Shown here one piece after another: positions 52,632 through 64,000 of a stretch of 64,000 bases of DNA; the first letter of the stretch is position 1, and each line of letters starts with the position of its first letter. The notes under the pieces were generated by a model, which saw only the letters and a program-made list of their open reading frames with translations, ran no database searches and was not told where the DNA came from. This DNA comes from Membranipora membranacea (taxonomy: Eukaryota > Bryozoa > Gymnolaemata > Cheilostomatida > Membraniporidae), in contig OU612072.1 of assembly GCA_914767715.1 (NCBI GenBank), positions 23,810,001-23,874,000 of the forward strand. Reading direction: 5' to 3'. A program made the translations under genes and the position numbers.

Positions 52632-53360
52632 TGGTGTTCATTCATTTCTTCTTCTGTTAATGAGGTAGGGGAGAGCATCTGAGCACTTTAGAAATTGTCA
52701 CAGATCTGGCATTATTTGCTATACGAGTCAGATACAAAATATTAAGTGGTAAAATGTTCTGTTCTGCTATAATTCAATATTTGATGGTGTCAAAAAGGCA
52801 CCATCAATTCATATACACAACATAGCGTAGTGTGTGGTTTGAGACCTTTTCCTGACGATTATAGAAAAGTAGTATCGAGAAAATTAATATGGATAAAGTA
52901 CTTGATTAATTCTAAGAGTACTGCTTAGCGGCTAATTAATCTGCTTTTCATAAAATATTGATGCCTTAAATATATGTAGGTTTGCGAAGAAAAATTAAAG
53001 TATCCTGACAAGCGGAGAAAATGGGGCGCAACGATAACAGGGGTAAATAAACAACAGCTTCCTCCAACTCATAGAGTTGATTTGGACGTATAATACATTG
53101 ATGGACTCATTGAAGAAAATTAGTTGGCTGCTATTAGTATGGCCCTAGAAGCAAGATGTTTTGTCTTGATTTTTTTTAAATTTTCCTTTACCCCTTAAAT
53201 AACTTTCTATCCACCCTTTTCTCCAGCTATGTTTGCTGCATCCATTAGAAATGTCATCTATTTGAGTATTTAAGTAGAATTATGATTGCTAATCTTTGCT
53301 GTTGAGAAGCTGACAAGCTAACAGTGACATATTTATCATCCCAGTGCTGACTTTGGCGCC

Positions 53361-53448
53361 ATGTCAGGATATAAACGTCAGCATCATGGAGAATACAGCA
53401 AACTGTCAGACAGCCCAAGTATACCGGCACTGCAGAGTTCTGTAAAGG
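53361..53448 (+). CDS. PALS1 exon 1 (first ATG seen)
   Basis: It reads [20 protein letters not shown] and then IPALQSSVK, phase 1 at GTACG. There is no family motif. I chose it because its phase joins the next exon and the ATG follows GGCGCC. An upstream non-coding or coding exon cannot be ruled out. Confidence 0.65.
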
Positions 53449-56400
53449 GTACGTTGAAGGATAAGCATTGTACTGAAACTAGCATGAGAAACAATAGATA
53501 AATGCCGACCATCAAAGTGTAGAGCCATCAAGAGACAAAACACCTTGTTTGAATTTTACATGCGATTTTTCAACTAATGCAACTCCGACTCCTTTTTTAA
53601 CTTAATTTTTCATCTTTTTTTTGTGTCGTAATTATGATGCTATGAATCTACTACAGAATGGATATTAGAATTAAGCAATAAACAAACTTCAAACTTGCAT
53701 GCTTTACATAGAGTTGGTATTCAGCCTTGCCAGAGGTTTCTGGTGTTCCCTTGTGGGAAGAATGTGCAAAAAAACTTGGTCAGCGATCAATCTGTTTTTG
53801 CACTGTATCATAAAAACTCGTTTTGTCGATCATGGTAAATTGATTTAAGGATTGAGAACTATTATTATTCAGCATGTTCTGAAGATTCTCATTATCAAGG
53901 GGGGCGTGCAGCTAAAGACAAATTGAACAAAATTATCCTTGTATCGTGATCTATTTAAATCCCCTCAACCTAATTTTCATGATATTTTGCGAGGGGGAAT
54001 AGTACGGTAGGTTCTTGAAACATTATGATATGACTCTTTTGTTTTAGATGTAGAAAATAGCTGCACCATTCCTTCAGCTGATACTGGCGCCAACAGGAAG
54101 GGCAGATCTTACTCCGGCCTGACATTACCAGCAGAAGGGAACAACTCTTGGATCTCTAATCAAAATCGCTCTGGTCTTATCTCAGCGTTCAGCAAACTGA
54201 ACAACTATAAGAGGTATTATTTCTGTGGCTTGTTATAGCATTATGAATGGCTATCAAAGTGATTTAGCGCTACAAATTTCCAATTTTTTAATATCAAAGT
54301 GTAAATTCACTCTCTGTTTTCGGAAACTGAACTCAGCGTAAAAATTACCTTCCGTATTGTCAGTTTTGTAGCTTTAAAACAGATTGTATTGACTGGGACA
54401 CTCTGTGGTCAATGAACTTTGAGTAACTGACCATTTAGACATATATGTGCGTCTATCTTAGTTTTGGCTTGCGAGTGAATTACTTTTATCTGTGTAAGCC
54501 TCAGCTGTCTATGCATCTAGTTACAATAACAGTGAAAAATATTGTTAATGAATACTGATGCTAAAACCTTGTGACAATAGTTGTACTCTGTCTAGAATCT
54601 ATATGACTCAGCGGATGGTTTCTCTATTTGAAAGCTTTTCTGCTGATTGAATGCAAAGGGAAGCCATCAAGTTCAGTCTCCTGCCGATATTGAACTTTTT
54701 TCAACTCTTGAAAAATTGATAATAAAACCATTGAATTACTCAATATTGTCAAGTGGAGCCTTATTATTTTAGTGAACAAATTTTTTGCCTTGATTCTCTA
54801 GGTGGGTAGTTTAGTTTTTGTCTTGATATCCATATTTGCAGCTTTGCCGCGGGCGTAACTGTTAAGAGCTGATGCTATTAGTACTTGATTTTTAGCAAAG
54901 TGATTAGTATTATTCACCTCAGTAATCGCTGTTGGGATGTGTGTTACACAAATATAAAATTCCACACAAAATTTCAATCGAACTGAGATCTCTTGTGTCT
55001 CTCTTTCTCTGCTCTGTTCTACATAAAAGCGATTCTGGTATAAGTCATCGTTCCTTTGGTTTGCGTAACTGAAAGCAATAGAACGGGACCGATTGGAAAG
55101 TTGTTCATTGTCACAATAATTTTATCATCTGAAATAAAAACACAATATGGCTGCAGGCTCAATAAAACCTGACAGCAAAACAAAAAATATTATCTATAAA
55201 TAAAAAGTCCTAAGAAAAAATTCTGCACAAGTTGACTTTTAATAATACAAGCCAACACAGCTCTGAAGGTGTCGGTGTGGCTGTTGTCCAGCTACTTGGC
55301 ACAAATGACATGTCTTCACAAAATATCACGGGTGAAAACATCTATCTGTGTTTATGTGTTTATTACCTAAGCCTCACATTTCTATCCCAGCAGAAATCTT
55401 CATGATGAGGAATGCCTGCCCCTCTCCACAAGACTTCTACCCTTAGTCGAGTCTTCACATACACTCGCATCTAAACAAAGGCATGTGGGCTTCACCCTCC
55501 CGTCCCCGAAACTAACTAAGTTTTTCTCACAGCTCATGTATTCACCTAAGGCTAGGAGGCGTGTCCTAAGAGATGAAGAGTCATGTGGTCAAGAGGAGGC
55601 GGAGCTCTGTGTGGAGATCATCAAAGAGACTTCTACAGACAGCTGGCAACAAACTGGTGAGGCTTTAATTAATTTTCCTCTGGTGGAAATGATGAACACT
55701 CCTTACTCCAAATCATTTTAGTCCATCCAAACATGAAGAAATTAACATCTTTTATGGCATATAGGTTGTGGTGACAGCCATTCTGTGATGTATGTATATT
55801 TAGGATTGGTAACCAGATTTGACATTGACCTACTTGGGTAGCAACAAGATGCTCTTTGTTGCTTATCAATGTTTGTCGATAACTACATTCTCTGAATCTG
55901 TAAACATTAAGAGTTACCTCCCCTTACATCACAGTATCATATCTAAGTCTATTAGCTGATTTAGTCAAACTCACAGAATCCTTGCCATCAATGACAATAC
56001 GGCAGTAGGGTATTTTTTCGGTATTTTAGAGAAATCCAGAGGATATGAGTGTTACAATAAGGCAGAGGTATTAACTACCGAACATGAGCTGGTTTTTTCT
56101 CAGCCTGATCACAGGAGACAAGATAAGAAGACGCTGCCTATGTTTAAGCACAGCTGTGAGAATACAGGTATGTCTCATTATGCAGAGTAGGGCCTGATTC
56201 ATCTTGTGACTGCATGACGAAACCTTCTATTTTTACTAATGGCGAGTGGCACCCCACCTATGATAATGTGTGGCACTTCAGGTTGTTGTTGTTGGGGCTA
56301 GATAATAGCAGTGTATAGCCTGTCATGACAAGCTCTGTTGGTCGAGGAGTGGGGCTGTTCAGGACAGGCTAAGCAATGTTCAAATATAGATCGCTAAAAC

Positions 56401-59400
56401 TTTGTGATGTCTGATGTCCATTGGTAGTTATCTACAATTGAAGGAAGGAGAGGGCAACTCAAATAAGTACAAAAATGGATAAACCAACTGCTTTTCTGAT
56501 GCAATCCTTATATTGATCATTCTTTCCGATACAGCCGTAGATTCTGTGGATTCCTCATTTGAACAGTATTCAGAATTGATACACTGCCAAATCAGTAGCT
56601 GTATCTTTCCCATGTTTACTCTTCAGCCAGCACAACCTTTTATAAAAGAACAGTACAGGCTACTCCTATACGGCTACCATTGATCCACATCAAATTTTGA
56701 TAGTCACGTTCTAATAGGTTGTAACTCTCTCAATCATTGATTCATAATCACCCAGATTCCTTTAATTAGCGAGGTGTTTAAACTGTCTACAAATCTCGGA
56801 TTCTGTAGTGTGTGAAGAGGCAGGTCTAATAGTAGCGATGATATAAATGTCGTAGCCATGTTTGGTTCTGAGGCTAAGCTGCCAATACATTTTTTTATGG
56901 TACAAAGGTTAAAACAGCTGATAAATAGATAATCTAATAACAATTGGTCAGCTAAATGGCTACTGTATTTCCCCAAACAAATACTACCATTCCTTTCGTA
57001 TTTGCTCACTGGGATACGTGAAATAACCACATGTTTTAGAGGAATGACTGTTGCCATATGTACTCATTTTTTGTGCGCTTCTGTATATACACATGATCTA
57101 TCGCTGCCGTAAGATATCGTTAATTTTTACGGGTCAGCATTGTGAGATTATAACTGACAAACTGAGTAGCTTACAGTGCTGCCTTAAATTACAATAAGCT
57201 CAGTTCGGCAGCAGATATTTTTGGATTTATCTTATTGGATTATTAATACTGATTGTTAGTATAATTGCTAAGGTAAGGATACAGGTGGGAGAACTCTCAG
57301 ATTCCTGACTTATTATGTAACTGGGTAATACTGTTTAATAATTAATTTCACCAGACAATTACTGTTAGTTGACCGAGTTGATTTGAAACTGTTACATTTT
57401 ATCTGCGCTTTGGATGTATACATAATCGCCATTCCGGTGTGAAGTCTCTTACCATAAATGTCATTGTTTTGTTCTTATGGTATTTAGCCTTCAAATCACT
57501 CCACATCGTCTGGGAGCTAAGATGATTTTTAGCTGACAGAGCTCTTATATTTTTCTCTCTTTAGCTGTGAGTCAGATATTTGGACTGTTAGATGAGCTGA
57601 AGTATAAGATAAGACACTGTAGTCAGACAGAGCTCAAACTACTACATCGGCTCTTCAACAACGATAAAGTCCAGAGAGCCGTGGAGCTTAATCACAAGGT
57701 GAGTCTAGTATTAGTCTTTGTGTTATCAGGAGGTGTGCACGGATAATGAGCTGCTGTCACAAACCTCTGTAACTCTCATGACACCTGCTCTGGCGGAAAC
57801 TTTAACCATATTTCAATGGCATGTGTAATGAAATAATATTATGGTATTCAATGAGGCAGGGATTTTGCATAGCACACCCTGTCCTTGGATCTGTTCTCTT
57901 GATGCAGATTATACTCTCCGTTTCAGTCTGTGGCTTTAGAAATGATAGGTGATTATTTTACCCTGACAGCGATCATGTATGAAAATTATTGCTATTGTAC
58001 TTCTATGGTACAGACTGAGACCCGCAATTGAAACTAAGTTGATAAAACTGATCATGTTTAGGGAAATGTACAAGCTCTGACTGTTGGCTGGTGGGTGCTG
58101 TTTGTCAATTTGCTGTATTTATCTATTGCTGGGATTGACAGTAAAAGACATACAAAAATTGAAGCACTCTTGCGTTGGCTGCAACATAACAATTCACATG
58201 TTGATCACAGCCAGCCCTTAACTGTGTTCGGGATGGCGATTGCGGCCGTAGGCGGTTATTCAGGGGGTGGGTCGTAACGACCGCCTACCTCCGTTAGCAA
58301 TAATGTACACTGTTAATAGCTGGCTGTGATGTCAAATAGTTATGGAAACAAATTTTGTGGACGAAGCCTCAAACACTACCCGGCGTCCCAAGGCAGCTCT
58401 TCCTCCCTACCATAAGTCTAATTTGGATTCACCCCTCTACAGGCGACCCTTTCCCTGATGCAATACGATTTCAGATTTCCTCCTCACATGTCACTTGCGG
58501 AGCCATTGAAGCGATCTACTATTCGGAAAAGAATTGGAAGAAAATTTTACCCATACCCAGATATCATACAAACACGCAATTGGTCGCAGCGGTATTTTTT
58601 AATTCAAAAACATCCATCATACTACTTCGGTTTGGAAGCGTGTGGTCAAAAACATTGAGGTTGTTTGTCATGTAGGGTATTTTGACACGGTGTACTCTTA
58701 CGGTTCTCACTGAAGGAACTATTCGGTGGCCGTGTCAGGTACTTTGATAATTCCCCCACCAATCCTTGACATGTGTAATGGTTGTATATATGTACTTTGT
58801 CCGCTTGCAACAGCACTTAGCCATCTATCAAAACAAAGTATGATAACATCGTGCCAGAAGTGACTTTGTGTGAATCTGTCATTAATGGAGCCTCTGTCCT
58901 CATCAGATCAAATCAAGCTCCCTTGTTGTCTATGACCCAGTTGTCTTGGCTTTAGGAACTGAGGCTATTGCAAGAAGAATTTCTATGACAACATAATAAT
59001 GATTGTTTAATCAACGAGATCAAAGTTGAGTTTGTTTTCTTTCTTTGGTTGCTGGGGAGAGAATAGCAGCTGAGAATGTCTGATAAGACACTGAATGCAG
59101 CCTGAAAAAATTACAGCAGTCTAGCAGGATGGGCAATCGACATATTATTATGGACCCAAAATTATGTTGCTTATTGATCTCCTCTGAAGTACTGGTAGTA
59201 GCAGAAGCTCGGAGTACTATGACCAGGGGCCGGCCACATACAATGACCGTTTAGACATTGATATGATTTGCCTAGTTTGAGTGTTGGTTGGTGTTATACA
59301 GGCCCGTTGTTCTGGTGCGGCATGGCTAACTGCCTCCCCTAGGAAGCTAAATGCAGCAGCCGAAGACACTTAAATAAAATAATCTAAGTCAGAATCAGCA

Positions 59401-62400
59401 TGAGAAAAGCTCAGTTGGGATCTCTACTTGCTATCCATATACCTTCAAGCTCTTGGGAGGAAATGGGGCTTCGGCTTCGGCTGAGTCCCCCACCTGGTGC
59501 AACTTCATACCTTGAAAAGTTATTATCTCCCCTTATTTTCTTTCTTTTATAAAAAACAGTCCTGCTAAACTAGATCTTTTATTGCTGCGCAATCATTGCC
59601 TCAAAACAAGCGACAGAGGCTTTAGAAGGGAGTTATTAATTAATTCAATTTACATCATCAAAATCGCAAGACAACAAAATATTGTTCTCATGATAATTAT
59701 TAACATTATCAGTAGTAACTAGCATTATCGGCACAATCAGATTAATCGTGTTTTTATCCTCTGTTGTAGTTATCAAAGAGACTGAAGAGCTCCCCTCACA
59801 GCTCTGCCCACCACAAATCATCAAAAGAGTTAGCTGACTCTATCCGTCACACGCTCAGCGTCACCGCCTCAGCACCACCACCCACACCCCCACCCCCACC
59901 CCTACCGCCACCAGCAGTGTCCCAGCTTGAACAAGCTGAGATGAGAGAGACAGATAGCCCACAAGCACAGATAAACTTAGCCTTTAGACCCTGCAGTACA
60001 GCAGACAAGTTAGATGACATCACATTCGTTGACCTTGACCTTGATAGTGGATACGATAAGATGAATATCACTGATGAGTTACAAGATGACGACAGTGATG
60101 GAACTGAGGCTGTGCTAGAAAGAACTGAGGCTGTGCTAGAGAAGGGCGGACATGTGTCAGAGACCGAGAGGAGGCAACTATGTGATATATTACAGTCATC
60201 TCATGTTAATGTATGTACACCTTGATGTGGCCTGTGATGGTAACTTAGTGCTAAGATAGTACTTCCTTCAGGGCGACCAAAAACAATCTTTGCGTGCCAT
60301 AAGATTCTCAATATCTTTTACTGAGTATTTTCCACTAGGTTTTAAGGTGAGCCACAAGGGTAGTCTTGCGCCAAGCGTGCATTGTCTGCATCGAATCGAA
60401 TCGAGGTGGTTTACATAAGTTGTTGCTATGTCAGGTATTTGGGAGTTGACCCATTTTAAGTTACCCAATCTTTGCCCCCAATTCTTTCTCATTGGTATTG
60501 TAGGAAATTACCAAATTAATATGAAGGTATTTGTTTGTTTAGCCAATCCTAACTTCTATATTTTTTAAGCATTAGTATTTAGTTGGATCGTAATGCAATT
60601 ATCTATATGGAACTCCCTTGGGTTGCTTATAATTTGGTAAGCTGCCGACCATGGATTTCTGTCATCAGATAGAGGGGGCTGGGGGGCAACATGATGTTGA
60701 GAAATTAGATCTAGCGTTAATGTAAGATGGTCAATGTTTTCTTTTTCTAGGCTGTACTAGGAGCTCACGATGAAGTATCCATACGGAGACCAAGTTCAGG
60801 AGCGTCAGCTACATCATGTGACCTAAATGTAACCAACCAATCAGAGTTGGACTCAAACAGCGTCTCAGCGAATGAGAGCTCACGACCTACATCTGAAGTC
60901 CATGAGATGGAGACGAGTTTTATTGGTAATCAGCAGGTGAAGATAATCACGCTACACAAGAACTCAGAACCACTGGTAAGTATGAATTACTGGCACTACT
61001 CTAGAGGAATTAAGTATTTTAGCAGGAGAAAAAAAGATTGCATTGTTGCGCAAGCTTGAAATGGTGATACTATCATGACTAGATAATATTCACTCCTGAT
61101 ACCATTGGTTACATAAACCCCATCCTTCGCTGGAGGAAACTGGTGCTACCACTTTTACTGCCCAAACTAGCATAACTAAACTATAGCTAATACTAATCCC
61201 TCTAGGATACATTGTCTATGAAGAAATTAATCAACTTATTTAATGTTTTCTTTTGAGCTGTGATCAAGATTGTTACAGTAATTCTCAAACAATCTACTCC
61301 AACTGGCTAAGGCTGGCAAACTTCATGAAGCAGTTTGTGGAGAATTTCTTGTGTTATAAGCATAAACAAATCAAAAAGGGCTTCCTTGATAGGCAGTGAC
61401 ATATTATATTAATTTAGGACTGATGGATGCCTCAGATTTTACGCTCAACCAGCCCTGATGGCGTTCGGGGAGGCGATTGCGGGGGTTTGGTTGGATCCCA
61501 TTTTCCACTTCTCTCCATATGCCCTTCTCAAAACATAACCTGAAACAAACATGTAGTTATATGGAAATACTTGGAATTAAAGTACTTGTACTGTAGCCAT
61601 CACGCCATCACTTTCCCGAACACCATTATGAGCTTGGAATGGTTAATTTACTGAATACTTTACTATATAAGCCTTAGCCCCAGTCTTTGGCATTATCAAC
61701 AACTCATTTCTCAAGGCCTGAGGGTCCCAGGCTATATGAGTCAGATATTGTTTGTTATGATTTCACTCTATACTTGATTGTCATTTGATCGATCAGCCGA
61801 AATAAAACTGTCTCAATAAACAATCAATAAACATTAGATTAGTTACTAGTTTACTGGAATATATCTGTCAGCTTGGTAAGTGATGGCTGCCAATCAACTA
61901 GTGTAAATGATCTGACAGATTTAAGTACTAGTTTGTAGTATCATTTCAAAATGTAATGCAACAAACTCGCACTTACAGTTTTCTGAGCACTTAGACTACC
62001 AGTCAAGTAGTTAGACATGTAGATATTTTTTTCAGCCATACGATGATTCTGTTTACAGGGAGCAACTGTAAGGAATGATGGTGAGGCGATAGTCATTGCA
62101 AGAATAATCAAAGGTGGAATAGCTGACAAGACAAAACTCCTCAAACAAGGTGAGAGGATAAGACAAGATAGTTAGGTTTGCCACAGAAGCTTACTCTTAG
62201 TATTGTTGTTTTATGCTCAGTTTACCAGGCTGTTTGGGAGAGAATTTCTTCCCAACGATCTGTTATCAGGGAGTTGTGTTCGCTGTGTAGTGTGAGCAGA
62301 TAACTCCAGATTGAATGGTGTGCAATGTTGTTAGAATGTAACCATTCATTGGTTTTCCAGATGATCGCTGTTAGATCCGGATCAGGAGACTCCTCATAAA

Positions 62401-63963
62401 TGCACATTGCAATTTGATATAAAACAGTTCTCCAAATGTCCTGACCTAAGTTGTATCAGTATACAGTCACATAGGCAGTTTCGGTGCTGTAGTCTGGGCT
62501 CAGACTCTTGCACCCCTCCGACGACACCCCGGCTTGTCAATGTTAATCACTAACAAGGAATATTATATCCGTAGGTGATGAGATACTTCAGATTAACGGT
62601 ATGGATGTACGAGGCCAGACTATAGATCAGGTGGCTGATCTGATGACACAGCTATCAGGAGATCTCAAGTTTGTTACTAAGCCTTCTAGTACTGCTTGTC
62701 TGGGTACGACTGGGAGACACGCACCACGCAGAGAGGTATGTAGACTGGGATTCACTCCATCAATTTGGAGTTATCTATACACATCAGCCAATCAAAACCA
62801 AAGCACAAGCACACACACTTGTCTACTCAGAAATCCACAATAGTGATACATTAGTAGATAACACCAAAGAAGCAATATCCAGCACAACCAATAATAATGC
62901 AGACAGGGCCCCATTGTTGACCTGGATCCCAGGCTAAGAGGTATGTGGCCGCTGATACCACCTCCTGCAAACGTCATTTAAAGTGCCTTCACTGTCAAAA
63001 CTCTTTGATCAGCTTTTTCTCTCAAGTGTATAGCTCGAAGATGATACTTACATATTTACTGGCTGTTGTAGTCTGTAGCATTGAGGGGTTACCAGTCTTC
63101 ATAATATGAAGACTGGTAACCCCTCAATTTCTCTATGATGACTTTATAACATATAGCAATATATTATATTGCTATATGTTATAAAGTCATCATAGAGAAA
63201 AATGATTAACAGATACCTGGTGCGCTCAGTGACCTTATCGTATCAATATTCCTTGCATGGATTATCACACACTATAAATACTGTTGTTTATCCAAACACT
63301 CGTGAGTTCTATTGGGTAGTTGGTTGGATACAAACCGAACACGCGTCCAGAGAGGCTCATCCAATCACAATACATCTGACCCAACAATAACACAGTCACA
63401 TGGACCGTGACTGTGTCTGTGATCTAACAGGAATGTGAAATCAAGGCATTCCAGGTGGACATGTGGCTGCTAAAGCCTAACAGCCAATGTCCAACCACAA
63501 AGGATATAAGGCTATTGAGTGTTGAGGGTGTTGGGACCCAAACTTAATGCAGGTCATTATCTACTTTATTTGTGCTCCAGGTGTATTCAAACGAGCCTGC
63601 AGTTGAGAGGAATTTAACACAGTATGTGAGCTCTGCCAGAACCTGATATTGCAACATCAATTCCTGTGAAATTAAATGTGGCGTATGATAATTATTATTA
63701 TTATTATTATTATCATTTTATTTTGATTACAGATTACATCGGGAGCCTTATTTTGTATATATTACATATTACAATGGGAGCTTTATTTTGTATAGGTTAC
63801 AGTGACAGCCTTATTTTGTTTATATTTACAGCTAACAGTCAGAGCTTTATTTGATTATGACTGTAGTGAGGACGTATTCATACCTTGTGTAGAGTTGGGT
63901 ATAACATTCCATATAGGTGATATACTACATGTCATCAACAGAGACGATCCACACTGGTGGCAG
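53361..63963 (+). CDS. PALS1/MPP5 (Stardust)-like MAGUK, 3' truncated by window
   Basis: Nine exons give 568 codons in continuous phase and the gene runs off the window. PALS1 is the scaffold that ties Crumbs to PATJ and Lin-7 at the apical cell cortex. The N-terminal 173 residues are Ser-rich and not recognised. First L27 (174-220): [20 protein letters not shown], then [21 protein letters not shown] proline tract follows (254-266) and an acidic stretch. Second L27 (about 350-375): [15 protein letters not shown] joined across an intron to [12 protein letters not shown] (about 428-512): [51 protein letters not shown]3 start (525-568): [19 protein letters not shown] and [16 protein letters not shown]. 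The PDZ and SH3 text is clearly closer to PALS1/MPP5 than to other MPPs (V-P-C-x-E-L-G, G-D-I-L-H-V-I). The hook and guanylate-kinase-like exons must lie beyond 64000. An inverted, decayed copy of part of this gene sits at 5494-8838. Confidence 0.93.
54048..54213 (+). CDS. PALS1 exon 2: Ser-rich N-terminal region
   Basis: It reads [20 protein letters not shown] and then [14 protein letters not shown]. No domain is recognised. Acceptor TTTTAG and donor GTATT join exons 1 and 3 in phase. Confidence 0.7.
54214..55390. other. PALS1 intron 2
   Basis: A 1.2-kb AT-rich intron with nothing recognised. It ends in a CAGCAG double acceptor (55388-55393) that can add or drop one codon. Confidence 0.5.
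55391..55656 (+). CDS. PALS1 exon 3: N-terminal region
   Basis: It reads [38 protein letters not shown] and [20 protein letters not shown], ending TSTDSWQQT in phase 1. No domain is named. Its reading frame joins exon 4 directly. The acceptor is a NAGNAG (CAGCAG), and either AG keeps the frame. Confidence 0.75.
55657..57564. other. PALS1 intron 3, with one doubtful exon-like block
   Basis: At 56104-56167 a block reads [20 protein letters not shown] between TTTTCTCAG and GTATG. Its outgoing phase matches exon 4, but exon 3 would enter it in the wrong frame and hit a stop. It is listed here and not as CDS; it could be the end of an alternative first exon. A weak AGCCTGTC/GGACAGGCT hairpin lies at about 56313-56372. 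Confidence 0.4.
57565..57698 (+). CDS. PALS1 exon 4: first L27 domain
   Basis: Residues 174-218, reading [20 protein letters not shown] and then [20 protein letters not shown]. The pattern of two helices followed by a third ending A-V-E-L-N-H-K is typical of the PALS1 N-terminal L27 that binds PATJ. Phase 1 in, 0 out. Confidence 0.85.
57699..59769. other. PALS1 intron 4
   Basis: It contains a 127-bp fold-back element at 58204-58330. The frames at 58355-58675 have no family features. Confidence 0.5.
58204..58330. mobile_element. 127-bp fold-back MITE, family F2
   Basis: ATCACAGCCAGCCCTTAACTGTG on the left pairs with its near-complement ending GTTAATAGCTGGCTGTGAT on the right. The central GGCGGT/ACCGCC also pairs. 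A related half-element (CAGCCCTGATGGCGTTCGG) lies at about 61449-61485, with its duplicate near 6985-7025. Confidence 0.7.
59770..60210 (+). CDS. PALS1 exon 5: proline tract, acidic region and start of second L27
   Basis: A 147-codon exon, phase 0 at both ends. It holds a proline tract ([14 protein letters not shown]), an acidic stretch ([26 protein letters not shown]) and a 21-bp in-frame tandem duplication encoding TEAVLER twice (60104-60142). It ends with the second L27 start, [15 protein letters not shown]. The left-hand pseudogene lacks the duplication and about 90 bases around it. The antisense frame here is only a shadow. Confidence 0.9.
60751..60975 (+). CDS. PALS1 exon 6: L27 end, linker and PDZ first strand
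   Basis: A 75-codon exon. [11 protein letters not shown] completes the second L27, then a Ser/Asn-rich linker, then [13 protein letters not shown], the first PDZ strand and the base of the carboxylate loop. Phase 0 both ends. The decayed copy at 7762-7986 has three stops in this exon. Confidence 0.92.
60976..62058. other. PALS1 intron 6
   Basis: It carries a half-copy of the F2 repeat near 61449-61485. Most of it is mirrored, inverted, at about 6484-7761 (with left-copy indels). Confidence 0.6.
62059..62149 (+). CDS. PALS1 exon 7: PDZ carboxylate loop and beta strands
   Basis: It reads [20 protein letters not shown] and then [10 protein letters not shown]. With the preceding P-L it forms the PALS1-type P-L-G-A binding loop. 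Phase 0 in, 1 out. The sequence looks identical to the inverted copy at 6393-6483. Confidence 0.95.
62575..62735 (+). CDS. PALS1 exon 8: PDZ second half
   Basis: It reads [20 protein letters not shown] and then [18 protein letters not shown], ending TGRHAPRRE, with donor GTATG in phase 0. It includes the G-D-x-I-L-x-I-N-G strand and the second PDZ helix. Confidence 0.95.
63080..63128. repeat. Perfect 49-bp palindrome (23-bp arms)
   Basis: ATTGAGGGGTTACCAGTCTT plus CAT faces its exact complement with a 3-base spacer. It immediately precedes a second perfect palindrome. Confidence 0.95.
63128..63200. repeat. Perfect 73-bp palindrome (36-bp arms)
   Basis: The arm starting TTTCTCTATGATGACTTTAT and ending GCAATATA is followed by one central base and its exact complement. 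No mismatch is visible in 36 pairs. It adjoins the 49-bp palindrome. Confidence 0.95.
63832..63963 (+). CDS. PALS1 exon 9: first part of SH3 domain
   Basis: It reads [20 protein letters not shown] and [20 protein letters not shown], then donor GTTAG in phase 0. A-L-F-D-Y and H-W-W are the SH3 ligand-groove motifs. The partner exon for the SH3 end is not in this gene within the window; the related block in the left pseudogene is 4176-4377, which enters in the matching phase 0. Confidence 0.95.
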
Positions 63964-64000
63964 GTTAGTCTGTCTGTATGTATGTATGTAATATTATGAT

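Larger units (their letters stand above)
50548..53360. other. ZFAND 3' UTR and intergenic region before PALS1
   Basis: It holds the likely ZFAND 3' UTR (to about 51840), a short hairpin at 52193-52252, and fold-back MITE F1 copy 3 at 52497-52631. No other gene is recognised. Confidence 0.5.
62736..63831. other. PALS1 intron 8
   Basis: Homology to the left copy ends at about 62986. Two adjoining perfect palindromes follow at 63080-63128 and 63128-63200. An ATT microsatellite lies at about 63690-63714, then a GGGAGC(C/T)TTATTTTG motif is repeated at about 63740 and 63776. Confidence 0.6.

Overview
The window is nuclear genomic DNA from an animal. It is AT-rich, has GT-AG introns of about 0.3 to 6 kb, and carries many short transposons. 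The genes are animal-specific: an activin/TGF-beta-type receptor Smad and a polarity scaffold of the PALS1/MPP5 (Stardust) family. The proteins are clear but divergent (the Smad MH1 domain differs clearly from vertebrate Smad3), so I infer an invertebrate, possibly an early-branching marine lineage such as a sponge. I cannot name the species.

Layout. Positions 897-8838, minus strand: a broken copy of a PALS1/MPP5-type gene. It has PDZ, SH3-end and guanylate-kinase-like exons in order, with at least four in-frame stops and three frameshifts. Positions 8839-16941: no intact gene. This stretch is packed with mobile DNA: a fold-back repeat cluster, a 15-bp minisatellite, a decayed coding fragment, a piggyBac-like element with TTAA target sites, and a non-LTR retrotransposon tail. 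Positions 16942-34532, plus strand: a complete eight-exon Smad2/3 gene (442 codons). Positions 34533-42512: intergenic, with a long hAT-like fold-back element. Positions 42513-50547, plus strand: a complete A20/AN1 zinc-finger gene (ZFAND5/6 type, 220 codons) whose last intron-exon boundary is tandemly duplicated. Positions 53361-63963, plus strand: the first nine exons of an intact PALS1/MPP5-type gene, running off the right edge before the guanylate-kinase-like domain.

The most notable structure is a pair of inverted copies. Positions 5494-8838 are the reverse complement, introns included, of about 59995-62986 inside the right-hand PALS1 gene. The two copies bracket the Smad and ZFAND genes at about 51 kb distance. 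The left copy is the decayed one. It also keeps downstream exons (SH3 end to C-terminus) whose counterparts in the right gene lie beyond the window.

The three intact genes do not form one pathway. The Smad carries TGF-beta/activin signals to the nucleus, ZFAND is a ubiquitin-linked stress factor, and PALS1 builds the Crumbs apical polarity complex. I found no CRISPR array, prokaryotic operon, rRNA gene or credible free-standing tRNA gene.
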